Assembly: GCA_025057795.1 (NCBI GenBank)
Contig: JANXEP010000032.1
Coordinates: 1 to 6,419, forward strand
Direction: 5' to 3'
Origin: Candidatus Bathyarchaeota archaeon
Lineage (GTDB): Archaea; Thermoproteota; Bathyarchaeia; Bathyarchaeales; UBA233
DNA length: 6,419 bases
Part shown: positions 1-6,003 of the stretch, in pieces
How the letters are laid out: the number at the start of each line of letters is the position of its first letter
Position numbering within the stretch: the stretch's first letter is position 1
Made by a program: the position numbers and the translations under genes
The notes under the pieces: model-generated
What the model was told of the DNA's origin: nothing
Seen by the model: the letters and a program-made list of their open reading frames with translations, nothing else
The model's database searches: none

Positions 1-11
1 TTTTTGGCAAG

Positions 12-19
12 CTTTATTT
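12..19 (+). promoter_or_regulatory. possible TATA box for gene 58-453
   Basis: The AT-rich octamer CTTTATTT lies about 40 nt before the first ATG. That distance would give a short leader if transcription starts about 25 nt downstream, as in archaea. The match is weak and the window begins only 11 nt upstream, so a real promoter could lie outside. Confidence 0.25.
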
Positions 20-45
20 CCGAAGAAATCTAGTGTATAACAAAT

Positions 46-53
46 GGGCGTGA
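46..53 (+). promoter_or_regulatory. ribosome binding site variant GGGCGTGA
   Basis: GGGCGTGA ends 4 nt before the ATG at 58. It matches the canonical GGAGGTGA at 6 of 8 positions. The same octamer precedes the next gene (459-466), which supports both start choices. Confidence 0.5.
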
Positions 54-57
54 GTTT

Positions 58-453
58 ATGGAGAAAATCGAGGTTATAGGAATGATAATTGCGGTTTCCT
101 TTTTAGGCGCTGTTGGCAACATACTCTTTAAAATTGGAACCAGCAAGTGGGGTTGGATATCTCCTCAGCGTTTTCTCGACCTTTCCTTTGCCATACAATA
201 CCTCTTAACGCCTTCCATATTCTTAGCCTTAGTCTTCTACTTCTTGGGAAGATTTCTTATGGGAAGCCCTTTGTCGGTTTTGGGCGTAACACAAGCCCTT
301 GTCGCCATAACAGTCCTAGGCCTTGTGTTCACCTTAGCGTTGGAAGCACTAATTCTTAATCAAAAATATGACTTGTGGACTTACGTTGGCATAGTTATAG
401 GGTTAGTGTCTATAGTGCTAATTTCGCGGGGAACAACAGCATCAACGGTTTAG
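58..453 (+). CDS. small four-helix EamA/SMR-like membrane protein, candidate lipid-sugar flippase subunit
   Basis: This 131-residue protein is almost entirely hydrophobic, with four predicted helices at about 6-26, 51-69, 72-98 and 106-123. That is the size and topology of single-domain EamA/SMR proteins (EmrE, ArnE/ArnF). Helix 1 carries GAVGNILFKIG (17-27), like the GxxxxxxK end of SMR helix 1. Helix 4 follows an ALEALILNQKYDLWTYVGI stretch typical of the EamA C-terminus. Aligning helix 1 with EmrE puts Gly17 where EmrE has its essential Glu14, which argues against proton-coupled drug export. SMR-fold relatives such as ArnE/ArnF are assigned to flipping polyprenyl-phosphate sugars, and downstream genes make and use such lipids, so a flippase role is plausible but inferred. 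It probably works as a dimer. The ATG follows GGGCGTGA, and gene 2 starts 16 nt after the stop, suggesting an operon. A general metabolite transporter remains possible. Confidence 0.85.
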   Translation: MEKIEVIGMIIAVSFLGAVGNILFKIGTSKWGWISPQRFLDLSFAIQYLLTPSIFLALVFYFLGRFLMGSPLSVLGVTQALVAITVLGLVFTLALEALILNQKYDLWTYVGIVIGLVSIVLISRGTTASTV

Positions 454-458
454 AATCT

Positions 459-466
459 GGGCGTGA
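459..466 (+). promoter_or_regulatory. ribosome binding site variant GGGCGTGA (second copy)
   Basis: GGGCGTGA ends 3 nt before the ATG at 470 and lies just after the stop codon of the preceding gene. It is identical to the octamer before the first gene and fixes the start at 470. Confidence 0.5.
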
Positions 467-469
467 AAA

Positions 470-1753
470 ATGGGAATTGCTTCAGCATCCATTAGCCCCA
501 TACACGAGGAGAAGGTGCTTCGCATTTTATTAGCTAAGAGAGTTCTAATTTTATTTTTAACATGGAGCATTATAATCCTCGTTTTAAGCTCCTTTTTAGT
601 TAACACTTTACTCATAAACGAAAGCGATGAAGAGTATAAAGCTGAGGTGAAGAGCCTCCTTAAAGAAGCCGTTAAAATTTTTGAGGATATTAGAGGTTTT
701 TCGCTTGAAACAGTTGAGGTTGAAGTTGTCACCATTGATTGGGCGAAGGAAAATTGGGGAAAAGCCTACGCAGAGCCAGACATAGCCAACATACGTAGGG
801 AAGAGACAATCTACAGAGCCTTGTTCATGATTTCAGAAAGTGAAAGTCTATATGAGGCAAGAATTGAATGGTGGGGCATGGTGGTTTCTGCAGTTTGGCT
901 GAATAAGATCTACGTTGTGAAAGAGCACTTTAACCCATCAGACAAGTTTAACTCCATAAAAACTCTCATACATGAGCTCACCCACATAATGCAAGGTAAC
1001 TTTTCCATTCCACACACGCCAACATTTGATGGGGAGAAAGCCAGAGCAGCCTTGATCGAGGGAGACGCTCGCCTAATGGAAGAAGCCTACGTAAACCAAA
1101 CCGTAAGCGCCATTACACTGAAACATGTACCGGTAAAGGCTTGCGAGACATATCCAGAAATCTCTTTTTATAACGAACCAAACGCGCTTCCAGAGTCAAT
1201 TTCACGTTTAAACTACTTTCCATACGAGTACGGCTTAAAGTTTATAAGGGCACTTTACTTGAAGGGAGGCTGGAAAATCGTCAACCAAGCCTATGGGAAC
1301 CCGCCAACCACAACGGAACAGGTGATGCATCCAGAGAAATATTTGGCTAACGAGACATTTATAGATGTGGAGTCACCTGCAATCGGCGAAGAAAGGTGGC
1401 AGATTATGAAAAATGAAAGGTTTGGTGAGTATTTCATACTAGTTATGCTGGATAAATGGATTCCAACAGCTGAAGCCTCAAAAGCTGCTGAGGGTTGGGG
1501 CGGGGACAACTTCACCTACTACGAGCTGGGCGACGACTACCTCTTCACCTGGAACATCACATGGGACTCAGCGGAGGACGCTTCAGATTTTACTATGGCG
1601 TTTCAGACAATGATGAGCGCGGTCGGCGCAGAAAAAGAAAATCAGAACTTTTGGAAGAAATATGGCAGATACATATCGCTAAAAGGGGAAGGGAACTCAA
1701 CCATCATTGTAGGCTCCACTAATAAGACGATAGTGCAGAGGATCATGGCATAA
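470..1753 (+). CDS. membrane-anchored surface protein with HExxH metalloprotease motif
   Basis: This 427-residue protein has a short basic N-terminus, one hydrophobic helix at about 25-48 (signal anchor), and a large domain predicted outside the cell. Residues 168-172 read HELTH, a zinc-binding HExxH. IEGDA at 196-200 follows at a distance that fits Glu197 as a third ligand, as in gluzincins. Later blocks are FPYEYG (250-255), GGW at 266-268 with NPPTTTEQVMHPEKY (277-291), and WGGD (343-346) with a following WD pair. The combination of HELTH, EGDA and PP..TEQ..HPEKY recalls a widespread, poorly characterised family of prokaryotic surface proteins, possibly including haloarchaeal Hvo_1808-type proteins; that link is from memory. 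Eight NxS/T sequons (N50, N177, N209, N294, N347, N362, N409, N418) all lie after the anchor, pointing to N-glycosylation. Peptidase activity is inferred from the motif, and the substrate is unknown. Codons 1496-1558 are unusually GC3-rich. Confidence 0.85.
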   Translation: MGIASASISPIHEEKVLRILLAKRVLILFLTWSIIILVLSSFLVNTLLINESDEEYKAEVKSLLKEAVKIFEDIRGFSLETVEVEVVTIDWAKENWGKAYAEPDIANIRREETIYRALFMISESESLYEARIEWWGMVVSAVWLNKIYVVKEHFNPSDKFNSIKTLIHELTHIMQGNFSIPHTPTFDGEKARAALIEGDARLMEEAYVNQTVSAITLKHVPVKACETYPEISFYNEPNALPESISRLNYFPYEYGLKFIRALYLKGGWKIVNQAYGNPPTTTEQVMHPEKYLANETFIDVESPAIGEERWQIMKNERFGEYFILVMLDKWIPTAEASKAAEGWGGDNFTYYELGDDYLFTWNITWDSAEDASDFTMAFQTMMSAVGAEKENQNFWKKYGRYISLKGEGNSTIIVGSTNKTIVQRIMA

Positions 1754-1794
1754 AAAGACTCTCAAAAAGGTGTATGTCTGAATGTTAAGGCTAG

Positions 1795-1803
1795 TTTATT
1801 ATA
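1795..1803 (+). promoter_or_regulatory. possible TATA box for gene 1852-2961
   Basis: TTTATTATA lies about 50 nt before the ATG at 1852, in the 98-nt gap after the protease gene. Transcription starting about 25 nt downstream would give a leader of roughly 25 nt with GAGGT inside it. I see no clear T-run terminator after the protease gene, so read-through from upstream is also possible. Confidence 0.35.
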
Positions 1804-1851
1804 GAAAAAGTGAAATTTTAGAAGCCATTCAAAGTATTGTAGAGGTTGCTC

Positions 1852-2961
1852 ATGCATAAAAGGTTTTTAAATCCCCTTATTTTTGCAATCTCAGTCGCAT
1901 TAATGAGTAAAGTTTTAATTTTCTCTTTAGGATTTGCAGTGACATGCCTCAATGAGGGACCCGCGCCTCCGTTAGAAATATTAATGCGCCAATTCTCCCG
2001 CTGGGACAGTCCGCACTACATTGACATTGCGAAGAACTGGTATGTTAACGTTGGAGAACAACGTTTTTTCATAGTGTTTTTCCCACTTTACCCGCTACTG
2101 ATAAGGCTAACAACGTTTGATTGGAAGTACGCCAACCTAACAGCCCTCTTGATTTCAAACGTTAACTCCATCATTGCGGCAATATACCTCTTCAAGCTTG
2201 TTAAGTTGGATTTTGAGGATGAGGTAGCTGTGAGGGCTGTTCTCTACCTTTGCATTTTTCCCACAGCCTACTTCCTTTGCGCCATTTACACTGAAAGTCT
2301 TTTTCTCGCCTTGGCTATAGCTTGCATTTACTACGCTAGGCTTGAGAAGTGGCCCCTTGCGGGTTTTCTAGGAATGCTTGCATCCCTAACAAGAATCACG
2401 GGGCTTTCGATTCTGCCCACATTGGTCATTGAATACGCTTCTCAGCGGGCGTGGAGGTTGAAAAACTTAGATGCTAAGATTCTTTGGTCATGCCTGCCCC
2501 TAACGGGTTTTCTGATATATCTTGCCATAAACTACCAAGTTACTGGCAATTTTCTCACTTTTATGGAAATTCAGAAGGAGCACTGGTATGAAACTTTTGA
2601 CCCGCTGCTAGGCCTAGAAAGAGCTTGGGAGTGGACTATTAGCACTCCTTTTCCGGACAACTTAATGCTTGGTGCCGCCCAGTTAGCCTTCGTTGCCTTG
2701 GGCCTATTAGGGATAATACTGGGTTTTGTTCTGCGCCTTCGCCCTTCATACAATGTGTACATGGTTTTTGCATGGGCCATGAGCGTGTCAATGAGTTGGT
2801 GGATAAGCATACCACGTTACATGCTTGTTCTGTTCCCACTTTTCATCATTTCCGGCCTCTTCGGCCGACGGAATGAGTTTAACTATATTGCAGCTCCTAC
2901 TTCTTTAGCGCTTTTATGCTTCTTTACGATTTCTTTTTCAAAGGGCATGTGGGCGTTTTAA
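1852..2961 (+). CDS. PIG-V/GT76-like polytopic mannosyltransferase
   Basis: This 369-residue multi-helix membrane protein should be a GT-C enzyme using a polyprenyl-phosphate sugar donor on the outer face. Signature blocks of the PIG-V (GPI mannosyltransferase 2) family are visible in order: FSRWDSPHY at 48-56 in the first outer loop, with Asp52 in the catalytic position; FFPLYPLLIR at 76-85; PTAYF at 137-141; YTESLFLALA at 146-155; and AGFLGMLASLTRITGL at 170-185. The length is close to that usual for prokaryotic members. Archaea are not known to make GPI anchors, so the acceptor is probably a surface glycan or glycolipid (inference). I chose ATG 1852 because GAGGT (1842-1846) sits 5 nt upstream. 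An in-frame TTG at 1846 overlaps that site and is unlikely. Context with the PMT and GT2 genes supports use of the same lipid-sugar pool. Confidence 0.85.
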   Translation: MHKRFLNPLIFAISVALMSKVLIFSLGFAVTCLNEGPAPPLEILMRQFSRWDSPHYIDIAKNWYVNVGEQRFFIVFFPLYPLLIRLTTFDWKYANLTALLISNVNSIIAAIYLFKLVKLDFEDEVAVRAVLYLCIFPTAYFLCAIYTESLFLALAIACIYYARLEKWPLAGFLGMLASLTRITGLSILPTLVIEYASQRAWRLKNLDAKILWSCLPLTGFLIYLAINYQVTGNFLTFMEIQKEHWYETFDPLLGLERAWEWTISTPFPDNLMLGAAQLAFVALGLLGIILGFVLRLRPSYNVYMVFAWAMSVSMSWWISIPRYMLVLFPLFIISGLFGRRNEFNYIAAPTSLALLCFFTISFSKGMWAF

Positions 2962-2979
2962 AATTCATTAATTAGGCTA

Positions 2980-2998
2980 AAGCTTAGGAATTTTATAA
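2980..2998 (+). repeat. direct repeat copy 1 with TATA-like box
   Basis: AAGCTTAGGAATTTTATAA closely resembles the copy at 3039-3055 (AAGCTTA, then an AATT/ATTC core, then TATAA). It includes a TATA-like TTTTATAA preceded by purines, resembling an archaeal BRE/TATA. It lies in the 123-nt gap before the PMT gene and could be a distal promoter. Confidence 0.4.
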
Positions 2999-3007
2999 CG
3001 TTGTAGT

Positions 3008-3028
3008 TGACCGCCTATGAGGCGGTTA
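3008..3028 (+). promoter_or_regulatory. 8-bp stem-loop between the two TATA-like repeats
   Basis: TGACCGCC (3008-3015) pairs with GGCGGTTA (3021-3028) around the loop TATGA, giving eight pairs including one G-T. No T-run follows, so it does not look like an intrinsic terminator. It could be an operator palindrome, an RNA hairpin in a leader starting from the upstream TATA box, or the 3' end of the previous transcript. Confidence 0.4.
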
Positions 3029-3038
3029 AAGTCTATTG

Positions 3039-3055
3039 AAGCTTAAATTCTATAA
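3039..3055 (+). repeat. direct repeat copy 2 with proximal TATA-like box
   Basis: AAGCTTAAATTCTATAA is the second copy of the element at 2980-2998. Its TATAA would place a start near 3078-3082, leaving an almost leaderless transcript for a start at 3085 or a leader of about 12-15 nt for GTG 3094. Confidence 0.4.
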
Positions 3056-3084
3056 AGCCTTAAAGCCACCATTTACTATCGGAG

Positions 3085-4770
3085 ATGGCACTGGTGATTA
3101 TTGATAAACGGGACATTGCGACCGTTATCATACTGTCCATTACATTTTTTGTGATAGCTGTTTGGAATTTGGGCATGACCAGCGTGCCCACCAGCACATG
3201 GGCCCCTTCTGAGGGAGAAAGCTTCTACATAGACTTCGGCAGCTCAAAAAACATAAGCGCAGTATATTTTCTGCTTAAAGACGGCGAAATTGATGTCAGG
3301 GTTTACACGGGCTCTCCTGGAAACTGGAGCGGGGGGAGAACTGTTTCGCTGCGTGACTACTACTGTTGGAGAAAAGTGGAGCTCAACTGTGAAACTAGAT
3401 TTGTAAGATTTGTTTTCGGCCCATCCAGCGGAGAAATCGCAGAAATTGCTGCGTTAAGTGTTGCTGGAGAAAAAATTGTGATAGATGTTATCAGAAGCGA
3501 AAAGGGTAACGGTGAGAAACTCGTGAACTTGATAGATGAACAGGAAAAGGTTGAATGTCCACCCACATACATGTCTGAAACATACTTCGACGAAATCTAC
3601 TACGTGAGAGCCGCTGAGGACTACATAAACCTTAGAGAGCCCTACGAATGGACCCATCCGCCTTTGGGAAAACTGATTATAACCGCCTCAATCATTATTT
3701 TCGGCTACAACCCCTTTGGCTGGCGGATCATGGGGGTCGTATTTGCAACATTGATGATTCCCGTGATCTACGTTTTTGGGAAAAAACTTTTTAGAACATG
3801 GGTCGGCGCTTTTGCGTCGACTTTCCTCTTAATGTTTGATTTTATGCACTTTACCATGGGAAGAATCGCAACAGTTGACACCTACGTTGTTTTCTTCTCA
3901 CTTACTTCGCACCTCTTCTTTTTCATATATTTCCAAAACGTGCTTAAAAGCGGATGGAGGACTTCAACGCTTCCCCTGTTTTTGGCGGTTCTGTTCTTTG
4001 CCCTCGGATTCTCAACGAAATGGTACACCTTCTACGGATTCATCGGGCAAGTTTTAATCCTTTTAATGCTTAGAGTAAGAGACATAGCAGCTGCCAAAGA
4101 AGGGTGGGCTGCGCGAATAGAAACCCTTTATAGCCGTCCATTTGCCAGGTTTATGGTTTTCTTAGCGATTGCAGCGGCAATTTATCTGCTCACCTATTTC
4201 CCCCACCTGCTGATGGGGCGCACCTTAAAATATGTTTACGACCTGCAACTTTCCATGTATGTCTACCACTCGACGCTTACGGCTACGCATCCGTTCTCAT
4301 CGCCTTGGTGGAGTTGGCCCCTTCTTGTTAGTCGTTGGCATTATGTGCCCGTGTGGTTTTATATTTCATATTTGCCCAACGATATGGTTTCAACAATCGT
4401 GGCTATGGGCAACCCCGCAGTTTGGTGGGTTGGCTTTGCCTCAATCATTTGCCTAATTGAGGAAACCATTAAGAGGAGGGATCATGCATGCGGTTTTGTT
4501 TTGGCAATTTTCTTCTTCCAGTGGCTTCCATACGCGTTTATTTCAAGATGCCTCTTCCTATACCACTTCTACTTTAACGTCCCCCTAATAATTCTGGCAA
4601 CGGCATACTTCCTTAACAAAGCTTGGGGTTCAAAATGGGGAAAAACATTTTGGATCAGCTATCTTGTGGTTGTAGTAGCCTTGTTTGTGCTTTTTTATCC
4701 TGTTATTTCAGGCAGCCCTACACCCGGCTGGTGGCGGGACCGCTTAAGATGGTTTAATTGGTGGTTTTAG
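3085..4770 (+). CDS. GT39/PMT-family protein O-mannosyltransferase with inserted discoidin-like domain
   Basis: This 561-residue polytopic enzyme is predicted to transfer a hexose from a polyprenyl phosphate to Ser/Thr of exported proteins. Helix 1 is at about 12-30. Residues about 36-135 form a beta-rich region with the F5/8C (discoidin) pattern: an FYIDFG strand, VRVYTGSPGNW, W95RKVEL, TRFVRFVFG, and EIAEIAAL. The PMT core then begins: FDE at 168-170, whose Asp-Glu pair is the family's catalytic/binding motif; WTHPPLGK (189-196); MGRIATVDTY (258-267); FSTKWYTFYG (309-318); HPFSSPWWSWPLL (402-414); and SRCLFLYHFYFNVP (487-500), which belongs to the conserved C-terminal four-helix region. The discoidin region has sequons at N56 and N80. 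The start is uncertain: ATG 3085 directly abuts GGAG (3081-3084), while GTG 3094 is spaced 9 nt from it and would give 558 residues. It is tightly coupled to the GT2 gene downstream. The Trp-rich tail at 549-560 overlaps that gene's leader. Confidence 0.9.
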   Translation: MALVIIDKRDIATVIILSITFFVIAVWNLGMTSVPTSTWAPSEGESFYIDFGSSKNISAVYFLLKDGEIDVRVYTGSPGNWSGGRTVSLRDYYCWRKVELNCETRFVRFVFGPSSGEIAEIAALSVAGEKIVIDVIRSEKGNGEKLVNLIDEQEKVECPPTYMSETYFDEIYYVRAAEDYINLREPYEWTHPPLGKLIITASIIIFGYNPFGWRIMGVVFATLMIPVIYVFGKKLFRTWVGAFASTFLLMFDFMHFTMGRIATVDTYVVFFSLTSHLFFFIYFQNVLKSGWRTSTLPLFLAVLFFALGFSTKWYTFYGFIGQVLILLMLRVRDIAAAKEGWAARIETLYSRPFARFMVFLAIAAAIYLLTYFPHLLMGRTLKYVYDLQLSMYVYHSTLTATHPFSSPWWSWPLLVSRWHYVPVWFYISYLPNDMVSTIVAMGNPAVWWVGFASIICLIEETIKRRDHACGFVLAIFFFQWLPYAFISRCLFLYHFYFNVPLIILATAYFLNKAWGSKWGKTFWISYLVVVVALFVLFYPVISGSPTPGWWRDRLRWFNWWF

Positions 4771-4772
4771 AG

Positions 4773-5540
4773 ATGAAGAAATGCGAAGAGAACGGGGAAA
4801 AAGTTGAAGTTTCCATGGTTCTACCCGCATACAACGAGGCTGGCATGTTAGAGGAAGCTGTAAAGCAGACAAATCAAGCCCTAAAAGAAATTGCAAGCTC
4901 TTATGAAATCATAATAGCTGAGGATGGAAGCACGGATGGAACGGACAAAATTGCACTAGGACTTTCACTGAGGTATCCCAACGTTAAGCACATACACAGC
5001 GACAAACGTCTTGGAAGAGGCCTCGCCCTAAAAAACGCCTTTAACAACTCTAGAGGCGAGATCTTAGCATTTATGGACGTGGATTTATCCACCAATCTAA
5101 AACATCTTAAAACGCTGATAGAGACGATTAGGGAAGGATATGATGTTGCTGTAGGATCAAGGATGCTTCCCCAAAGTAAAGCCGAAAGGAAACTTTCAAG
5201 AAAAATAGCCTCAAAAATTTACAATTTCATGGTGCGCACGTTGCTAGGCTCAGAAATTCGAGACCACCAGTGCGGGTTCAAAGCGTTCAAAAGGGAAGCA
5301 ATCCTAAAAATCTTAAAAGTGACGGAGGCCACCCACTGGTTCTGGGACACAGAAATTCTCGTCAGAGCCTCCCGCATGGGCTATAAAATAAAAGAAATTC
5401 CCGTAGAATGGAGAAGCGGGGAAAAAACAAAGGTACACCTCCTAAAGGATTCCATTAGAATGGGACGTCAACTGCTCAAATTTTGGTGGAATCTGAAACG
5501 TCAACCTTTCAGCAAAAAGCGCACGCAGAGTGATACCTGA
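4773..5540 (+). CDS. GT2 polyprenyl-phosphate hexose synthase (Alg5/Dpm1-like)
   Basis: This 255-residue soluble GT-A enzyme should transfer a hexose from a nucleotide sugar to dolichyl or another polyprenyl phosphate at the cytoplasmic membrane face. Motifs in order are VLPAYNE (16-22), AEDGSTDGT (49-57), GRGLALKNA (81-89), the metal-binding DVD at 102-104 followed by LST, GSRM (128-131), DHQCGFKAF (164-172) and FWDTEIL (190-196). The DxQCGFK and FW/DTEIL blocks resemble Alg5-type dolichyl-phosphate-glucose synthases more than eukaryotic Dpm1, so glucose or mannose is possible. No transmembrane or GtrA domain is fused. ATG 4773 lies 2 nt after the PMT stop, with GGTG (4760-4763) upstream. 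In-frame TTG 4758 and GTG 4761 inside the PMT gene are alternatives that would add up to five residues. The layout implies translational coupling and supply of donor to the PMT. Confidence 0.92.
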   Translation: MKKCEENGEKVEVSMVLPAYNEAGMLEEAVKQTNQALKEIASSYEIIIAEDGSTDGTDKIALGLSLRYPNVKHIHSDKRLGRGLALKNAFNNSRGEILAFMDVDLSTNLKHLKTLIETIREGYDVAVGSRMLPQSKAERKLSRKIASKIYNFMVRTLLGSEIRDHQCGFKAFKREAILKILKVTEATHWFWDTEILVRASRMGYKIKEIPVEWRSGEKTKVHLLKDSIRMGRQLLKFWWNLKRQPFSKKRTQSDT

Positions 5541-5563
5541 CAGTATTTACTGCAAAAGGGATA

Positions 5564-5585
5564 CGGGCCCGAGGGGATTCGTACC
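5564..5585 (-). other. possible tRNA 3'-end fragment
   Basis: Read on the minus strand, this segment fits tRNA positions 52-73: GG, a T-loop-like TACGAAT, the 3' T-stem CCCCT, acceptor strand CGGGCCC and a G discriminator. The T-loop has A instead of T at position 55. The 5' T-stem and the rest of a tRNA are absent. Such fragments can mark attachment sites of tRNA-targeting integrases, and an integrase remnant lies about 400 nt away. Chance resemblance is quite possible because CGGGCCCG is a simple palindrome. Confidence 0.2.
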
Positions 5586-5631
5586 AAAATGGGTTCAAGT
5601 CCTTCTAAGATCTTGAAAAAAATTTCTTTAC

Positions 5632-5679
5632 ACCAAGTATTTTCCCTTGGTCATCCATTATTGTGGTTTTAATATTTTT
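5632..5679 (+). terminator. possible terminator after the glycosylation genes
   Basis: ACCAAG (5632-5637) pairs with CTTGGT (5646-5651) around an 8-nt loop. A T-rich tract of TTTT, AATA and TTTTT follows at 5667-5679. Archaeal termination mostly needs U-rich tracts, so the T-run is the more relevant part. The 15-nt separation is not typical of an intrinsic hairpin terminator. Confidence 0.25.
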
Positions 5680-6003
5680 GGGCATGATACTTTATTGGTG
5701 TTGCTTTTGGCATGTTCAGATGACGCGGATTTAACGGTTTTCCTTGCAGCTCTAAAGCTTAGCATTAGTAAAGTTTATGGTCGTGAATTGAGGCTTTTGA
5801 GCAGTTTTATGTTGACTATGGATCTTTAAGGGATTTTTGGATGCCTCGACTTAGTTAGGATGAAAACCGGCACCCACTTCATAACATTTCTAGGCGGCTG
5901 GGCTGTTAAGCTCCTTAAAAACAACACCAATCTACAATCTATCCGCTAGGGTTGTGCACGCATATTTCCGCAAAACAGTTCAGAAATTCGCGGGTGCGTT
6001 TAG

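Larger units (their letters stand above)
5541..5893. other. intergenic stretch, no convincing gene
   Basis: This stretch follows the GT2 stop codon. It holds a tRNA-like 22-mer, a hairpin with a T-rich tract, and T-rich sequence with frequent stops. One open frame from TTG 5647 to 5829 would encode 60 residues, but it starts inside the hairpin, has no visible ribosome binding site and shows no recognised motif. A shorter ATG frame at 5860-5949 reads MKTGTHFITFLGGWAVKLL and then stops. Both may be debris of an older gene. Confidence 0.5.

Noticed and set aside
442..735. Antisense open frame opposite the start of the protease-like gene
   Set aside because: It lies opposite a well-supported coding region, shows no family motif and has Ser/Thr-rich composition typical of an antisense shadow.
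1754..1851. Terminator after the protease-like gene
   Set aside because: I see no T-run or stable hairpin in this gap, so a terminator call is unsupported.
4729..4770. Trp-rich C-terminal tail of the PMT as a separate functional peptide
   Set aside because: Aromatic-rich tails following the last helix are plausible for PMT-family membrane proteins, and nothing suggests independent expression.
5591..5602. GGGTTCAAGTCC resembles a plus-strand tRNA T-arm
   Set aside because: The flanking bases do not form a T-stem or acceptor stem, and no D or anticodon arm can be found upstream.
5647..5829. 60-codon open frame starting at TTG
   Set aside because: It begins inside a hairpin, lacks a visible ribosome binding site and has no recognisable motif; it is more likely debris or chance.
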